Shown here in pieces: positions 39,101 to 51,408 of a DNA stretch of 64,000 nucleotides; within the stretch, counting starts at the first letter, position 1, and the number at the start of each line of letters is the position of its first letter. The position numbers and the translations under genes are program-made. The notes below the pieces were generated by a model, which saw only the letters and a program-made list of their open reading frames with translations, had not been told where the DNA came from and ran no database searches. Origin of the DNA: Paenibacillus sp. BIHB 4019 (GTDB taxonomy: Bacteria; Bacillota; Bacilli; Paenibacillales; Paenibacillaceae); assembly GCF_002741035.1 (NCBI RefSeq), contig NZ_CP016808.1, positions 1,936,001-2,000,000 on the forward strand. Reading direction: 5' to 3'.

Positions 39101-40893
39101 CGGAAAATCTCCTTGTATTCGCTTGTGGTCGTCGTTTTCGCGCCCCACCAGAACCAGCCGCCGTTTTGCTCATGGAAGGGACGGAACAGAATCGGAATGA
39201 GCTTGCCATCATCATCCTTCACATTATTTGCAAAATTCGCAATGGTGTCTAGAAAAGCGTTAAATTCCGCATGCTTGTCGCCGCCCGGCAAAATATGAGC
39301 AACTACATTGCCTGATGTATCGTTAAAGCTGCCACCCGTCACAAAGTTCGGAAAATGGGTGCTGAGCGTTACAATGCCGCCGAGATCGTGGGCATTCTTG
39401 ACCGATGCAGTGAGATTAATCCGGCTTTGCTCGATGTTGTTCGGCACACCCGGCTTTTCTTTGCCTTCCAGACTTAGCGTATCCCAGCCGAACACGGCTG
39501 GGTAATCGCCAACCGAATTTTTCACCTCGGATTGCGAGCCGTCCGTAGAGGTCAGTGTCACGCCTTCGTCCGTTGCATGCTGGTGGCCGAACAAAATTTC
39601 ATGGCCGCGCACGCCGTTCAAATAGGCGAACAATGATTTGGTCTCAGCCGTTGCATTCTGATCGACAAAATTCACCGTCGGCTCCGTATTTCCGCCATTT
39701 TCCCCACCATTGTTGCTGCCGCCACTGCTGCCCGAGGATGCCCCTGTTCCTGGCGCCGTGCCGGTGCCAACTGGCGTCAGCGTGCCATTTTTCAGCGTAT
39801 AACTGCCTTTGGCTACTGGTTTGCCATTAATAGTGACGGAATCGGCCTGCACCGTCAGCCTCCCAATCGTTGTCCCTGGACCGGTGATCAGCTCCGTAGG
39901 CTGATTCAGCACGATGCTGTCTGCCTCCGCGTTGTCTCCCAGCTCCAGAATAGCCTTGCTGTTAGCCACGATGCTGTTGATTTTGGTATCTCCGTCTGCC
40001 TCAACATGCACCTTGCCATCCTTGCGGTTAATTTCTACGCCTGCCAGCGTTGAATCATGAAAGATAACGGTGTGATCGCCGCCACCTGCAATAAACGTCG
40101 TTCCTTTCACGCTTGCATGATCGACTACTGCCTCACCGTCCCCAATGCCTGCGGCCAAATAAAGGTTGCCAGCAATTTGGGCATCTTTGAGCGTAATGCC
40201 AGCATGATTAATGATCGCATGGCCCAAAATCGCCTGCGCCGCTGTATAATCCCCTGCCTTGGCATACAGCTCGGCCACCAGTTTGTCCACCAAGGTTATG
40301 ACCTCTGCACGAGAGATTTTGCCTGCGGGCAGGAAAGCGCCATTTTCGTAGCCGCTGACGACACCTTGCAGCGCGTTGATCGCCTTTTTCGCATAGCTGG
40401 AAATTTGGCTGCTATCCTTGAAGGCCCCCGCGTACGCTGCATCGTCCGCTGCCTTCAGCTCGAAAATGCGCGCCAGCAGCGTTACCGCATCCTGCCTCGT
40501 TATCGGCTGCTCCGCTCTTGCCTCGTTACCCGGGAACCCGTCATAATAGCCCGCAGCCCGCGCTTTGCTAAGCTCGCCCGCATACCATGCCGTCTCCGGC
40601 ACATCGCTAAAGGCAGAAGCAGACAAAGCCGATAAACCGAACAACCGATTAACGACCGCGACAAATTCCGCCCGGGTCATGCTGCCATTCGGGTGGAAGG
40701 CTCCGTCCGAGTAACCGCTTACAATTCCCTGCGCACTCCATTTCTCTATAGCAGCTTTCGCCCAATGCCCCTGTATATCGGGAGCAAACGCGTTAGTTGC
40801 TGCCCCTGATTGAGCGAAAGCAGCAGAAGAGAACATCGAAACAACGATAGCTGGGGCCATAACGGCCGCGATCCATTTGCGTTTTTTATTCAT
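36181..40893 (-). CDS. SLH-anchored GH26 beta-mannanase with several carbohydrate-binding modules
   Basis: 1570 residues, ATG after GGAGG. Signal peptide ends SSAAFA. Three SLH domains (~35-215) anchor it to the cell wall. Residues ~226-368 are a repetitive beta-solenoid-like spacer (HAIINHAGITLKD, GTTFIAGGGDHTVIF), then a Gly/Ser/Asn linker. GH26 domain ~414-771: acid/base Glu575 (LFRPFHEQNGGWFWWG) and nucleophile Glu685 (ATFSEFGYSPEG). After an Ig-like region come a CBM27-like module (~880), a CBM11/CIA30-like module (~1064-1235) and two related modules (~1256-1405 and ~1409-1570; YGFETDTAGW, YDFESGAEGW). It would cleave mannan or glucomannan at the cell surface. A cre-like site at its start point suggests CcpA repression. 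Confidence 0.9.
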   Translation of the reverse strand: MNKKRKWIAAVMAPAIVVSMFSSAAFAQSGAATNAFAPDIQGHWAKAAIEKWSAQGIVSGYSDGAFHPNGSMTRAEFVAVVNRLFGLSALSASAFSDVPETAWYAGELSKARAAGYYDGFPGNEARAEQPITRQDAVTLLARIFELKAADDAAYAGAFKDSSQISSYAKKAINALQGVVSGYENGAFLPAGKISRAEVITLVDKLVAELYAKAGDYTAAQAILGHAIINHAGITLKDAQIAGNLYLAAGIGDGEAVVDHASVKGTTFIAGGGDHTVIFHDSTLAGVEINRKDGKVHVEADGDTKINSIVANSKAILELGDNAEADSIVLNQPTELITGPGTTIGRLTVQADSVTINGKPVAKGSYTLKNGTLTPVGTGTAPGTGASSGSSGGSNNGGENGGNTEPTVNFVDQNATAETKSLFAYLNGVRGHEILFGHQHATDEGVTLTSTDGSQSEVKNSVGDYPAVFGWDTLSLEGKEKPGVPNNIEQSRINLTASVKNAHDLGGIVTLSTHFPNFVTGGSFNDTSGNVVAHILPGGDKHAEFNAFLDTIANFANNVKDDDGKLIPILFRPFHEQNGGWFWWGAKTTTTSEYKEIFRYTVEYLRDKKDVRNFLYVFSPNGSFGGAESTYLTTYPGDDYVDILGMDQYDNKENAGSQSFLNGLVTDLGMISRLADSKGKIATFSEFGYSPEGMKTTGNNNTTWFTDLLSAIKSDEDASRIAYMQTWANFGLGNNLYVPYKNAPNGLGDHELLPDFINFYNDSFTTFRNEVQGVYGHTVVTAPEQPFMHIATPTDNSIVGSSVTIRARALEITPTKVVYSVQGSDTEYPMTLDSEGFFYTANWSPAAGLNGKTAVLNVKAYVGNQASLTQSATVSVQASEILMKTYTFDQDTEGVVKNGDPGTYPETMALTVGHDALDGNGVLKLDAQHAAAADTWQEFKLALPALDGGNALADVKRIKLDAFIPLNAGDAQATISSIAMLPPDWDTKYGMTTTKIKLSELPQVTVGSTVYAKFSPVIDLNDAAKSAAATGLALSLVGSGLEGDFSIYVDNLSLYSTFAEAEKDPAVVDDFETYQGSDAALAAKFIHAGGDATAVALDGGHKSSGNYGMKLDYTLGASGYAGITKVLGGVDWSTFNHLKFWMVPDGSNQKLVIQLRVDGVSYEAYPSLAGTTGQWVSLHFNEFTVAPWDTGNTGKKINKASLKNVQEFSIYVNAINGATLNSSLYFDDIGAINDGTGGVPNGGSGSGSSPAEPGTLYGFETDTAGWTVSSNEAQAADAAITADEKTEGVHSLTSTFSLASPAGFELTKVAAADLSAAAALSVKVKLSQGTANARLYIKTGSTWEWHDSGTGVIVDSSEFKTLTIPLASIAGLDSVQAIGVKIEPTAGQTGTAAVYVDDVYVEGSGGPGTAGPTYDFESGAEGWAINTDADNAYNTANARDMAVSTDAASSGNSSLKAAFDLNGGEFQLRRVGALNLGTASTLSAKFKVAPDGNAALSGAVSVKLFLQTGSGWSWFAPNDTVSYSGDGFVTVSYDLSGVADKSNVQALGIQVFAPSASTGAATIYLDEVKVQ

Positions 40894-40920
40894 GCGATCC
40901 TCCTATTTTTTAAAGTGTAT

Positions 40921-40943
40921 TGAAAGCGCTTCACATCATTATA
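40921..40943 (-). promoter_or_regulatory. -10 box and cre-like operator of the mannanase gene
   Basis: Minus-strand TATAAT (40943-40938) is followed directly by TGAAGCGCTTTCA (40933-40921), a 13-base inverted repeat one base shorter than the ideal cre TGAAAGCGCTTTCA. The site would cover the transcription start. The -35 is poor. Confidence 0.55.
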
Positions 40944-41027
40944 GAGGAACTACTTGAAAAAAATAGGAGATTCAATTTGTTTTTATAGTTCTCTTTTGTC
41001 TTCTATTTTGTTATGTTTCTTTATTCC

Positions 41028-41126
41028 AAGGTGAAACGGCTGTCGCCGTCCTTTGGCGGCGCAGCGCGTTTCGTACCGAGAAATATAGAGAAAGGATGTG
41101 AAAATCATATCCTTTTCTATATTTTT
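41028..41126 (+). repeat. Dispersed two-hairpin repeat, copy C
   Basis: AAGGTGAAACGGCTG ... GCAGCGCGTTTC first hairpin with CCTTTGG loop, then CCGAGAAATATAG and a second hairpin with arms AAATATAGAGAAAGGAT / ATCCTTTTCTATATTT. It lies in the divergent region between the mannanase and terD-like promoters. Confidence 0.85.
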
Positions 41127-41205
41127 AAAAATGCAACCAAGCTTTCGCTTCGCCGTATCTAATCAGACATCCCTGCTGCAGCAGGAACTGTAACACCATT
41201 AACCA

Positions 41206-41235
41206 TTAACAACTATAATCACAATCTGCTATACT
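41206..41235 (+). promoter_or_regulatory. SigmaA-type promoter of the terD-AIM24 pair
   Basis: TTAACA (41206-41211), 18-base spacer, TATACT (41230-41235). The predicted leader to ATG 41361 is about 120 bases. Confidence 0.6.
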
Positions 41236-41360
41236 ACAAATAGTTTCATATTCTTACACAGAATCGACAAATTCCACCATTCTGGCCTGTTAAGAGCTTC
41301 AAGGTGAATAACTGTCGAGGCAGATGGTTCTTTTATTTCATATTTGAGGAGGCAATACAA

Positions 41361-42179
41361 ATGGGTATTGGATCGAATTCAAACGGCGGCAATCATTTTG
41401 GTGGACAAGGCGGCATTCAGGGCGGTATCCAAGGCGGTATCCAGCAGGGTGGCATTCAACAGGGCGGTATTCAGCAAGGCGGCATCCAACAAGGCGGCAT
41501 TCAACAGGGCGGCATTCAAGGCGGTACTCAGCAAGGTGGATTCCCGAATGCTGGCAACGCTAACTCCTTTGGTGCAGCACCTGCTCCTCAAGGTGGCGGC
41601 TTCGGAGGCGGACTTGTATTGTCCAAGGGACAAAAGCTCGATTTGACGAAAAACAACCCCGGACTCGACCATTTAAAGGTTGGAATCGGTTGGGATACGA
41701 ATCGCTTGCAAGGCCAAAATTATGACCTCGATGTTGAAATTTTCCTGCTGAACCAAGCGGAGAAGCTTCCTTCCAACGGCCATATTGTTTTTTATAATAA
41801 CTTGAACAGCCCGGACGGAGCGATTCGCTATAACGGCGACAACCGGACTGGACAAGGCAGCGGCGACGATGAGTCGGCAGAAATCCAACTGTCCCGCGTA
41901 TCTCCTGACATTCAGAAAATCGTATTTACCGTGACGATTGACGACGCTATTCGCAAAAATCAAAACTTTGGCCAAATCGGCAACGCCTACATTCGGATCG
42001 TCAACCAGGCTAACGGCGCTGAAATTTGCCGCTTCGACCTGTCCGAAGACTATTCCACTTCCATTTCCTTGCTCGCGGGAGAAGTATACCGCCACAACAA
42101 CGAGTGGAAATTCAATGCGGTAGGTACAGGCCTTACGCTTGATCTCGCTGGCATTTGCGCACATTATGGCGCTATGTAA
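41361..42179 (+). CDS. TerD-domain protein with GIQQG repeats
   Basis: 272 residues, ATG after GAGGAGG. Residues ~12-65 are a Gly/Ile/Gln repeat (GGIQQ repeated about eight times, period five codons), then a Gly-rich linker. Residues ~85-272 are a TerD-type Ca2+-binding domain: GGGLVLSKGQKLDLTKNNPG, VGIGWDTN, YDLDVEIFLL, GDNRTGQGSGDDESAEIQL, with the Asp residues that bind calcium in TerD. TerD proteins are linked to tellurite, phage and envelope stress. It is not in a ter cluster; it is followed 32 bases later by an AIM24-family gene, with which it should be co-transcribed. Confidence 0.88.
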   Translation: MGIGSNSNGGNHFGGQGGIQGGIQGGIQQGGIQQGGIQQGGIQQGGIQQGGIQGGTQQGGFPNAGNANSFGAAPAPQGGGFGGGLVLSKGQKLDLTKNNPGLDHLKVGIGWDTNRLQGQNYDLDVEIFLLNQAEKLPSNGHIVFYNNLNSPDGAIRYNGDNRTGQGSGDDESAEIQLSRVSPDIQKIVFTVTIDDAIRKNQNFGQIGNAYIRIVNQANGAEICRFDLSEDYSTSISLLAGEVYRHNNEWKFNAVGTGLTLDLAGICAHYGAM

Positions 42180-42211
42180 TTCACTACACATCTAACTGGA
42201 GGTCAACTCAT

Positions 42212-43036
42212 ATGCCATTTCAATTTCAAGTGGAACGCGAGCTGTTTCTGAAGGCTGAAGGCCAAGGCAAGTTTTTCGCTAAAAAAGGCTCCATGGTCGC
42301 TGATCAGGCTTACAACGGCAAATTTAAATATTCCAAGCGCTTGCTTGGCACAAACTCCGGCAACATTGTTGGACAAGTATTGAACCACGGTATGCGCCGC
42401 ATTACAGGCGAAAATCTTGAAATTATGGAAGTCGAAGGCCAAGGCTCCGTCTATCTTGCTGACCAGAACACGCATGTGACCGTCATTAATTTGGAGCAGG
42501 GCGGCCCTTGGCAGCACGTAAGCGTTGAAAGTGAAGACCTGCTGGCGTTTACAGAAACTTGCCACTACGGCGTTACAATCATCGGCTCCGGTGTCATTTC
42601 CCAACGCGGACTTTTCACCTCCAAGCTCTCCTATAACGGCCAAGGCGCTCAAGTCGCAGTGAAAACGAACGGCAACCCGCTCGTTCTGCAAGCCCCATGC
42701 CGCGTCGATCCCGATGCGATTGTTGCCTGGACAGGCCCTTCACCTAAAGTGAAGCTTGATGTGAACTGGAAAACCCTTATCGGACAAACCTCTGGCGAGT
42801 CTTATATGTATGAGTTCAATGAGCCTGGGCAAATCGTTATCATTCAGCCTTTCGAGCGCCAAAGCGGCGTGAAATTCGGCATTGATGACAATCGTTACCA
42901 GCCGCAAGAGCAAAGCAGCGCCTTCCAAAACACTTTTGGCGGCAACGGCGGCAACGCTGGCAATAACGGCGGCGCTCCAAGCAATAACAATAACGAAGGC
43001 GGGCTCGGCGGCATTATTGGCCGAATTTTGCGTTAA
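42212..43036 (+). CDS. AIM24-family protein
   Basis: 274 residues, ATG after CTGGAGG. AIM24/TIGR00266 beta-structured protein: FFAKKGSMVADQ, GQGSVYLADQNTHVTVINL, GLFTSKLSYNGQGAQVAVKTNG. The last ~50 residues are Asn/Gly-rich (FGGNGGNAGNNGGAP) and end in GGIIGRILR, an amphipathic tail. No signal peptide. Molecular function of the family in bacteria is not settled. Pairing with a TerD protein hints at a joint envelope or stress role. Confidence 0.85.
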   Translation: MPFQFQVERELFLKAEGQGKFFAKKGSMVADQAYNGKFKYSKRLLGTNSGNIVGQVLNHGMRRITGENLEIMEVEGQGSVYLADQNTHVTVINLEQGGPWQHVSVESEDLLAFTETCHYGVTIIGSGVISQRGLFTSKLSYNGQGAQVAVKTNGNPLVLQAPCRVDPDAIVAWTGPSPKVKLDVNWKTLIGQTSGESYMYEFNEPGQIVIIQPFERQSGVKFGIDDNRYQPQEQSSAFQNTFGGNGGNAGNNGGAPSNNNNEGGLGGIIGRILR

Positions 43037-43070
43037 GCTATTTATTATACGTACTTCCAATAAAACGATT

Positions 43071-43122
43071 AAAAGCATCCCCACTCATCATTCCTGATGA
43101 GCAGAGATGCTTTTTTTTTTTT
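43071..43122 (+). terminator. Rho-independent terminator of the terD-AIM24 operon
   Basis: AAAGCATC ... CTCATCA-TTCC-TGATGAG ... GATGCTTT followed by a run of twelve T. It lies between convergent genes. Confidence 0.9.
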
Positions 43123-43137
43123 GCAGACTGGAACCTG

Positions 43138-44670
43138 TTATTCCTGCCACTCCACGAGCTGTGGATTATTATCCAAAATGGACAGGTATTGCTCCTTCCA
43201 GCCATACTTGGCATCGGGGTCAAGCAGCTGGTAGCGGTGGAGCTTCTCCCGGCGATGTTCCTCTTTTGCCCAGCCATAATGCTTAAGGCGAATGTCCGAC
43301 AGCTGGTGAGGCAGCTCCAAAATATTAGCGGGAAAACGCCCGCAATGCTGCGGCGTATTTTTCCACTTATAATCAAATGCTGGGTCATAGCGGAGCAAAA
43401 AAGGACGATAGCTTTCATGTGCCTGCCAGATCGCATCCGATCTATACGAATGAAGGCTCCAGAAATCGTATAGCCGGAAGCAAAATACATTCGTAGACCG
43501 GCTTTGCAGCAGCGAATCGAGCTCCTGAGCGAAGCTTTGCTCGAACCATTCATCCGCGTCTAGATTCAAAATCCACTCCGGATTTACAGTCAACGTCTCT
43601 TCCCACTGCTGCTTCCGCAGCGTAATTTCATTGCTGAAACGCGACACCTCGTTGCGGATCAGCTTAACCGGAATGCCTTCCAGCGCCTGTAGGCACACCT
43701 CAGCGGTATCATCCGTACTGCCATCATCAATGATGACTGCGTCATCAATATACTGGCGATGCTGCTCCAGCGCCTGGCGCAAATAGCGGCTGCTCTCGTT
43801 CCTTACGACCATCGACAGCGTGAGCCGTCCTCGGGTCAGGGGCTGGACTTCCGTTTCTTTCTGTAGAAAACGCTCCGCCCCAGCCAAATCCGCGCTGCGG
43901 TAAATATGATAGGCGGGATAGTGGGTATCCACAAACAGCTGCAGGCCAAGCGCAGCCGCTCTAATGCAAAAATGCCGATCTTCCCCCCAGAAGGTTAAAT
44001 TGCTAATGGGTCCAAAGTGCACACCTGCTTCAAGCGCACGTCTGCTTAGCAGCGTACATGCGCCAAGCCCGCCTACCTCGTATACGCCAGGCTCGTTTAA
44101 CATCGCGTAAAACTGCTCCAAGCGCTCCGCAATTTCCAAATCGCTCAGCTGCTCGCCTCGGCCTCGCTCCCACTGTCCATATTCGTCATGCAGCCATACT
44201 TGCGGCTGAGGACGTGCATCCGGCTGCCAGCGGGTCCAAAAAATTTCCGATACTATATCCTTGTCGTCCGCTACTAGCTGCGCAAGCGTTCTGGAATCCA
44301 GCAGCAGGTCGGAGTCGAGCAAAAATAAATAGTCAAATTGGTGCTCTAGCGCATGTTCAATGATTCGATTTTTGAAATGGGCAACCTTCCAAATGAGCTG
44401 CTCATTCCAGCAATGCGTCAAATCCGTGCGTACATACACGTCTTGGCTATCGGAGGGTTCTGAGCGGATAATGGTTACCCCCTCGCGAGCGGCAGTAAAC
44501 TGTTCCAGCAGCTGACTGCTCGTAGCATCCGTATTATCGTCAATGAAGAGATAGCTCAGCTCCAGCTGATCTGCATGAAGGCGTTTCAGCGAAGCGAGAA
44601 ACAACGCAAGAATCGTAGGCTGCTGCTGAACGGGACTGGCAATAAGCACACGCCTTTTTTCCTCAGACAA
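43138..44670 (-). CDS. Two-domain glycosyltransferase
   Basis: About 510 residues from TTG 44670 (GGGAGG eight bases upstream; an ATG at 44688 overlaps the ribosome site). The N-terminal half resembles an Anp1-like/GT-A transferase with FLLDSDLLLD as a DxD-type site. The C-terminal half (from ~285) is a family 2 transferase: LTLSMVVRNESS, AVIIDDGSTDDT, WILNLDADEW. No membrane segments. It overlaps the preceding glycosyltransferase gene by eight bases and is last in the collagen-protein cluster, so it probably helps glycosylate that protein. Sugar donor unknown. Confidence 0.85.
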   Translation of the reverse strand: MSEEKRRVLIASPVQQQPTILALFLASLKRLHADQLELSYLFIDDNTDATSSQLLEQFTAAREGVTIIRSEPSDSQDVYVRTDLTHCWNEQLIWKVAHFKNRIIEHALEHQFDYLFLLDSDLLLDSRTLAQLVADDKDIVSEIFWTRWQPDARPQPQVWLHDEYGQWERGRGEQLSDLEIAERLEQFYAMLNEPGVYEVGGLGACTLLSRRALEAGVHFGPISNLTFWGEDRHFCIRAAALGLQLFVDTHYPAYHIYRSADLAGAERFLQKETEVQPLTRGRLTLSMVVRNESSRYLRQALEQHRQYIDDAVIIDDGSTDDTAEVCLQALEGIPVKLIRNEVSRFSNEITLRKQQWEETLTVNPEWILNLDADEWFEQSFAQELDSLLQSRSTNVFCFRLYDFWSLHSYRSDAIWQAHESYRPFLLRYDPAFDYKWKNTPQHCGRFPANILELPHQLSDIRLKHYGWAKEEHRREKLHRYQLLDPDAKYGWKEQYLSILDNNPQLVEWQE

Positions 44671-45766
44671 GTACGATCCCTCCCTCATCCTTCTTACTCA
44701 GCCGCTGACTCAAATATTCCCGGTTCGCTATCATTCGCTCATCCTCCGGCCGATAGCTGGCCGCCTGCTCGTTATGCCTATAAGCTGCCTCGTAGTCGCC
44801 TAGACGGTCATAGCAGACACATAGCTGAAGCTGCGGCAGCCAAGTAGAACAGGCAATATTCGCAAAACCCCAGCCTGTTGTGTCCGTATGCTCCACGTGG
44901 ATCGCCTGCTTATACCAATACACCGCCATCTGAAGCTCATCCCGCTGCAAAAAATGATACCCAAGGCGGCAGCAAAATTCCGCCCGAGGCTTATCGTAAT
45001 AGAAGGATCGCAGCACAGAATCCATCATATTGCGCGGCTCGTTCAGCTCGTGGTAGCAGTCCGCAAGCCGCCCGCAAGCAAGAATATTATCCTCGATCCA
45101 ACCTTTGCCGGTAGCGAGAAACTTGTCATAATAACGGATGGCTGAATCGTAGCGGCCATTGTCTTTCAGCTCATTGGCATAATAAAATAAGTCGCGCGGG
45201 GTGAAAACTTCTCCTCTACGAAGCCGATTTTCATACATCGTTAAATTGCGGTCGCTATCATGCCCGAGGCTCTTATGTGTAACGGAAACATCACAATGGA
45301 TGATGTTTCCGTAAACCTCCAAATACTCATGGACCGCGCCAATCCACTGAAAATTCCGCTCACGCTTGACAATGCGATTGCGCCGCAGCTTGTTAACTAC
45401 GTTGCCGAACTCGTCAAAGGACAAGTGGTAGTCCATTGAGACGGAGTCTACCGTATCGTCAAGCTGGTGTTTGAGCGCCTTCAGCTTGTGCAGTTCGGAA
45501 ACCTCCAATACATCATCCGCATCCAGCCACATCATATAAGGCTTCGTTGCAAGCGAGAATGCGAAATTGCGGGCGGCGGCGAAGTCATCCACCCAGGTGA
45601 AAGACTCGACGCGATCGGTGAAACCGGCAGCGATTTCCCGTGTAGCATCGGTCGAGCCTGTGTCGACAATAATAATTTCATCTACGGCAGGGGCAATAGA
45701 GGAGAGGCAGCGTGCCAATGTTTTTTCTTCATTTTTGACTATCATGCAAAGACTGATCGCGATCAA
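44663..45766 (-). CDS. Family 2 glycosyltransferase with TPR-like C-terminus
   Basis: About 367 residues; TTG 45766 is the best-spaced start from GCAGGAG, although GTG 45775 is also in frame. GT2 domain 1-~230: ISLCMIVKNEEKTLARCL, EIIIVDTGSTDATREIA and DxD WLDADDV. The remainder has helical TPR-like repeats (YDSAIRYYDKFLATG, MAVYWYKQAI, GDYEAAYRHNEQAA), as in SunS-type protein glycosyltransferases. About 80 bases downstream of the collagen-like gene with no terminator between, which supports that protein as the acceptor (inference). Confidence 0.88.
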   Translation of the reverse strand: MIAISLCMIVKNEEKTLARCLSSIAPAVDEIIIVDTGSTDATREIAAGFTDRVESFTWVDDFAAARNFAFSLATKPYMMWLDADDVLEVSELHKLKALKHQLDDTVDSVSMDYHLSFDEFGNVVNKLRRNRIVKRERNFQWIGAVHEYLEVYGNIIHCDVSVTHKSLGHDSDRNLTMYENRLRRGEVFTPRDLFYYANELKDNGRYDSAIRYYDKFLATGKGWIEDNILACGRLADCYHELNEPRNMMDSVLRSFYYDKPRAEFCCRLGYHFLQRDELQMAVYWYKQAIHVEHTDTTGWGFANIACSTWLPQLQLCVCYDRLGDYEAAYRHNEQAASYRPEDERMIANREYLSQRLSKKDEGGIVLV

Positions 45767-45844
45767 TGAAACCACACTCCTGCGAGTTGATTCTATTGAC
45801 CCATCCTATTCAGTCACTCTTGCCTTGGTGCCCAACTGGCCGCA

Positions 45845-50377
<4,533 letters not shown>

Positions 50378-50390
50378 TTAGTTATTCGCA

Positions 50391-50540
50391 TTACCGCTTT
50401 TTATAGACTGTACGCCTGCATGCCGAAATGACATATCGAATATGGGAGCTCGCTCGTTTAACCCGATTTTGGCGTATTAGACCTTTCACATGCTGGAGCT
50501 GCTTAATCCATTTGTTAAGCTCTTGTGTTTTCCTGTTCAT
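50391..50540 (-). CDS. 49-residue basic protein upstream of the collagen-like gene
   Basis: ATG 50540 with AAGGAGGG six bases upstream; ends TAA at 50391, only about 28 bases from the collagen-like start. The protein begins MNRKTQELNKWIKQLQHVKG and ends RRTVYKKR: strongly basic, helical, no cysteine pairs and no signal peptide. Not recognised. Its strong ribosome site and tight linkage suggest a real co-expressed gene, perhaps an assembly partner of the basic head of the collagen-like protein. Confidence 0.7.
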   Translation of the reverse strand: MNRKTQELNKWIKQLQHVKGLIRQNRVKRASSHIRYVISACRRTVYKKR

Positions 50541-50660
50541 CTTCATCCCTCCTTAACGATTTATTTGCTCGCTTTCTATTCAAAATCGTAAAAATAGTCT
50601 TTTATCATCACACCAGTCTATGTTTGCGTCCGATATGCAACACGGTATTCACCCAGTAAT

Positions 50661-50710
50661 TAAAAATAAAAAAAAGCCCAATCCTCTGCATGAACGCAGA
50701 CAATTAGACT
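50661..50710 (-). terminator. Rho-independent terminator of the nucB-like gene
   Basis: Minus-strand AGTCTAAT-TGTCTGC / GCAGAGG-ATTGGGCT stem (with G-U pairs) followed by TTTTTTTTATTTTT, just after the stop at 50733. Confidence 0.8.
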
Positions 50711-50732
50711 TTTACTCACAATAAAAGCTTGC

Positions 50733-51194
50733 TTATTTGATGACAAAAGCAATTCTCGAACCATCCGGGTATTTTTCCAGCTGATTGCTGACCCATGAAC
50801 CCGCTCCGCGATTATCCGATGGATCAATATAAGCAATATGGGCGCCGCTCCCGCCTTCCGCACACATAGCCATCGGCCATTCATCACGATCGTAGCCTTT
50901 CTTCACCTTTACGCCCTGCAAAGATTTTTTCCGATTCTGATCCGCGCCTTCCCGATCAATCGTACAAATAGGAGATTTTCCCGCTGCAATCGCATCTTTA
51001 ATGTGCTTGCCTGTCTCTGGATACCGATCGGCCGGAAAATATAACGTGTAGTCCGTTCCTTCTGCTGTATTCCAATCTTTCGCCAGCTCATCAAGCCAGC
51101 CCATATAAGACGCTCCGGCCAAAGCCAGCATAATAAGCAAGGAAATAAGGGCATTTTTCATTTTAAACTTCTTTTTACGGGACTTTCTTTTCAA
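50733..51194 (-). CDS. nucB: NucA/NucB-type secreted deoxyribonuclease
   Basis: About 153 residues from TTG 51194, set by CAGGAGG nine bases upstream. Basic N-terminus then a membrane/signal segment ([20 protein letters not shown]). NucA/NucB domain: [55 protein letters not shown]; the DREGA and RDEWPM motifs and Asn/Glu residues match the family active site. In B. subtilis NucB is a sporulation-specific nuclease that degrades mother-cell DNA, which fits the spore-related neighbours. Its ORF can be extended upstream but those starts lack ribosome sites. Confidence 0.88.
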   Translation of the reverse strand: MKRKSRKKKFKMKNALISLLIMLALAGASYMGWLDELAKDWNTAEGTDYTLYFPADRYPETGKHIKDAIAAGKSPICTIDREGADQNRKKSLQGVKVKKGYDRDEWPMAMCAEGGSGAHIAYIDPSDNRGAGSWVSNQLEKYPDGSRIAFVIK

Positions 51195-51313
51195 CGCGCA
51201 TAGCCTCCTGATGCTCTTTTTCCTCATTTTCTCATCATAAAGGGCGAAGGACAACCCTCGGCCAAATTTTATTTTCACACCTGTTAGGCAAAACATATAT
51301 TATCTTATATTTC

Positions 51314-51356
51314 AAAAAAAAGCTGAAGCAGCGTCACTTGCCCGCCACCCCAGCCT
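51314..51356 (-). terminator. Rho-independent terminator of the FrnE-like gene
   Basis: Minus-strand AGGCTG-GGGTGGCG / CGCTGCTT-CAGCTT stem with G-U pairs followed by TTTTTTT, about 50 bases after the stop at 51409. Confidence 0.75.
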
Positions 51357-51408
51357 TCCCTGATATCTAATTATATTCAAATATTCATCATTTCAGCTCT
51401 ATACAAAT

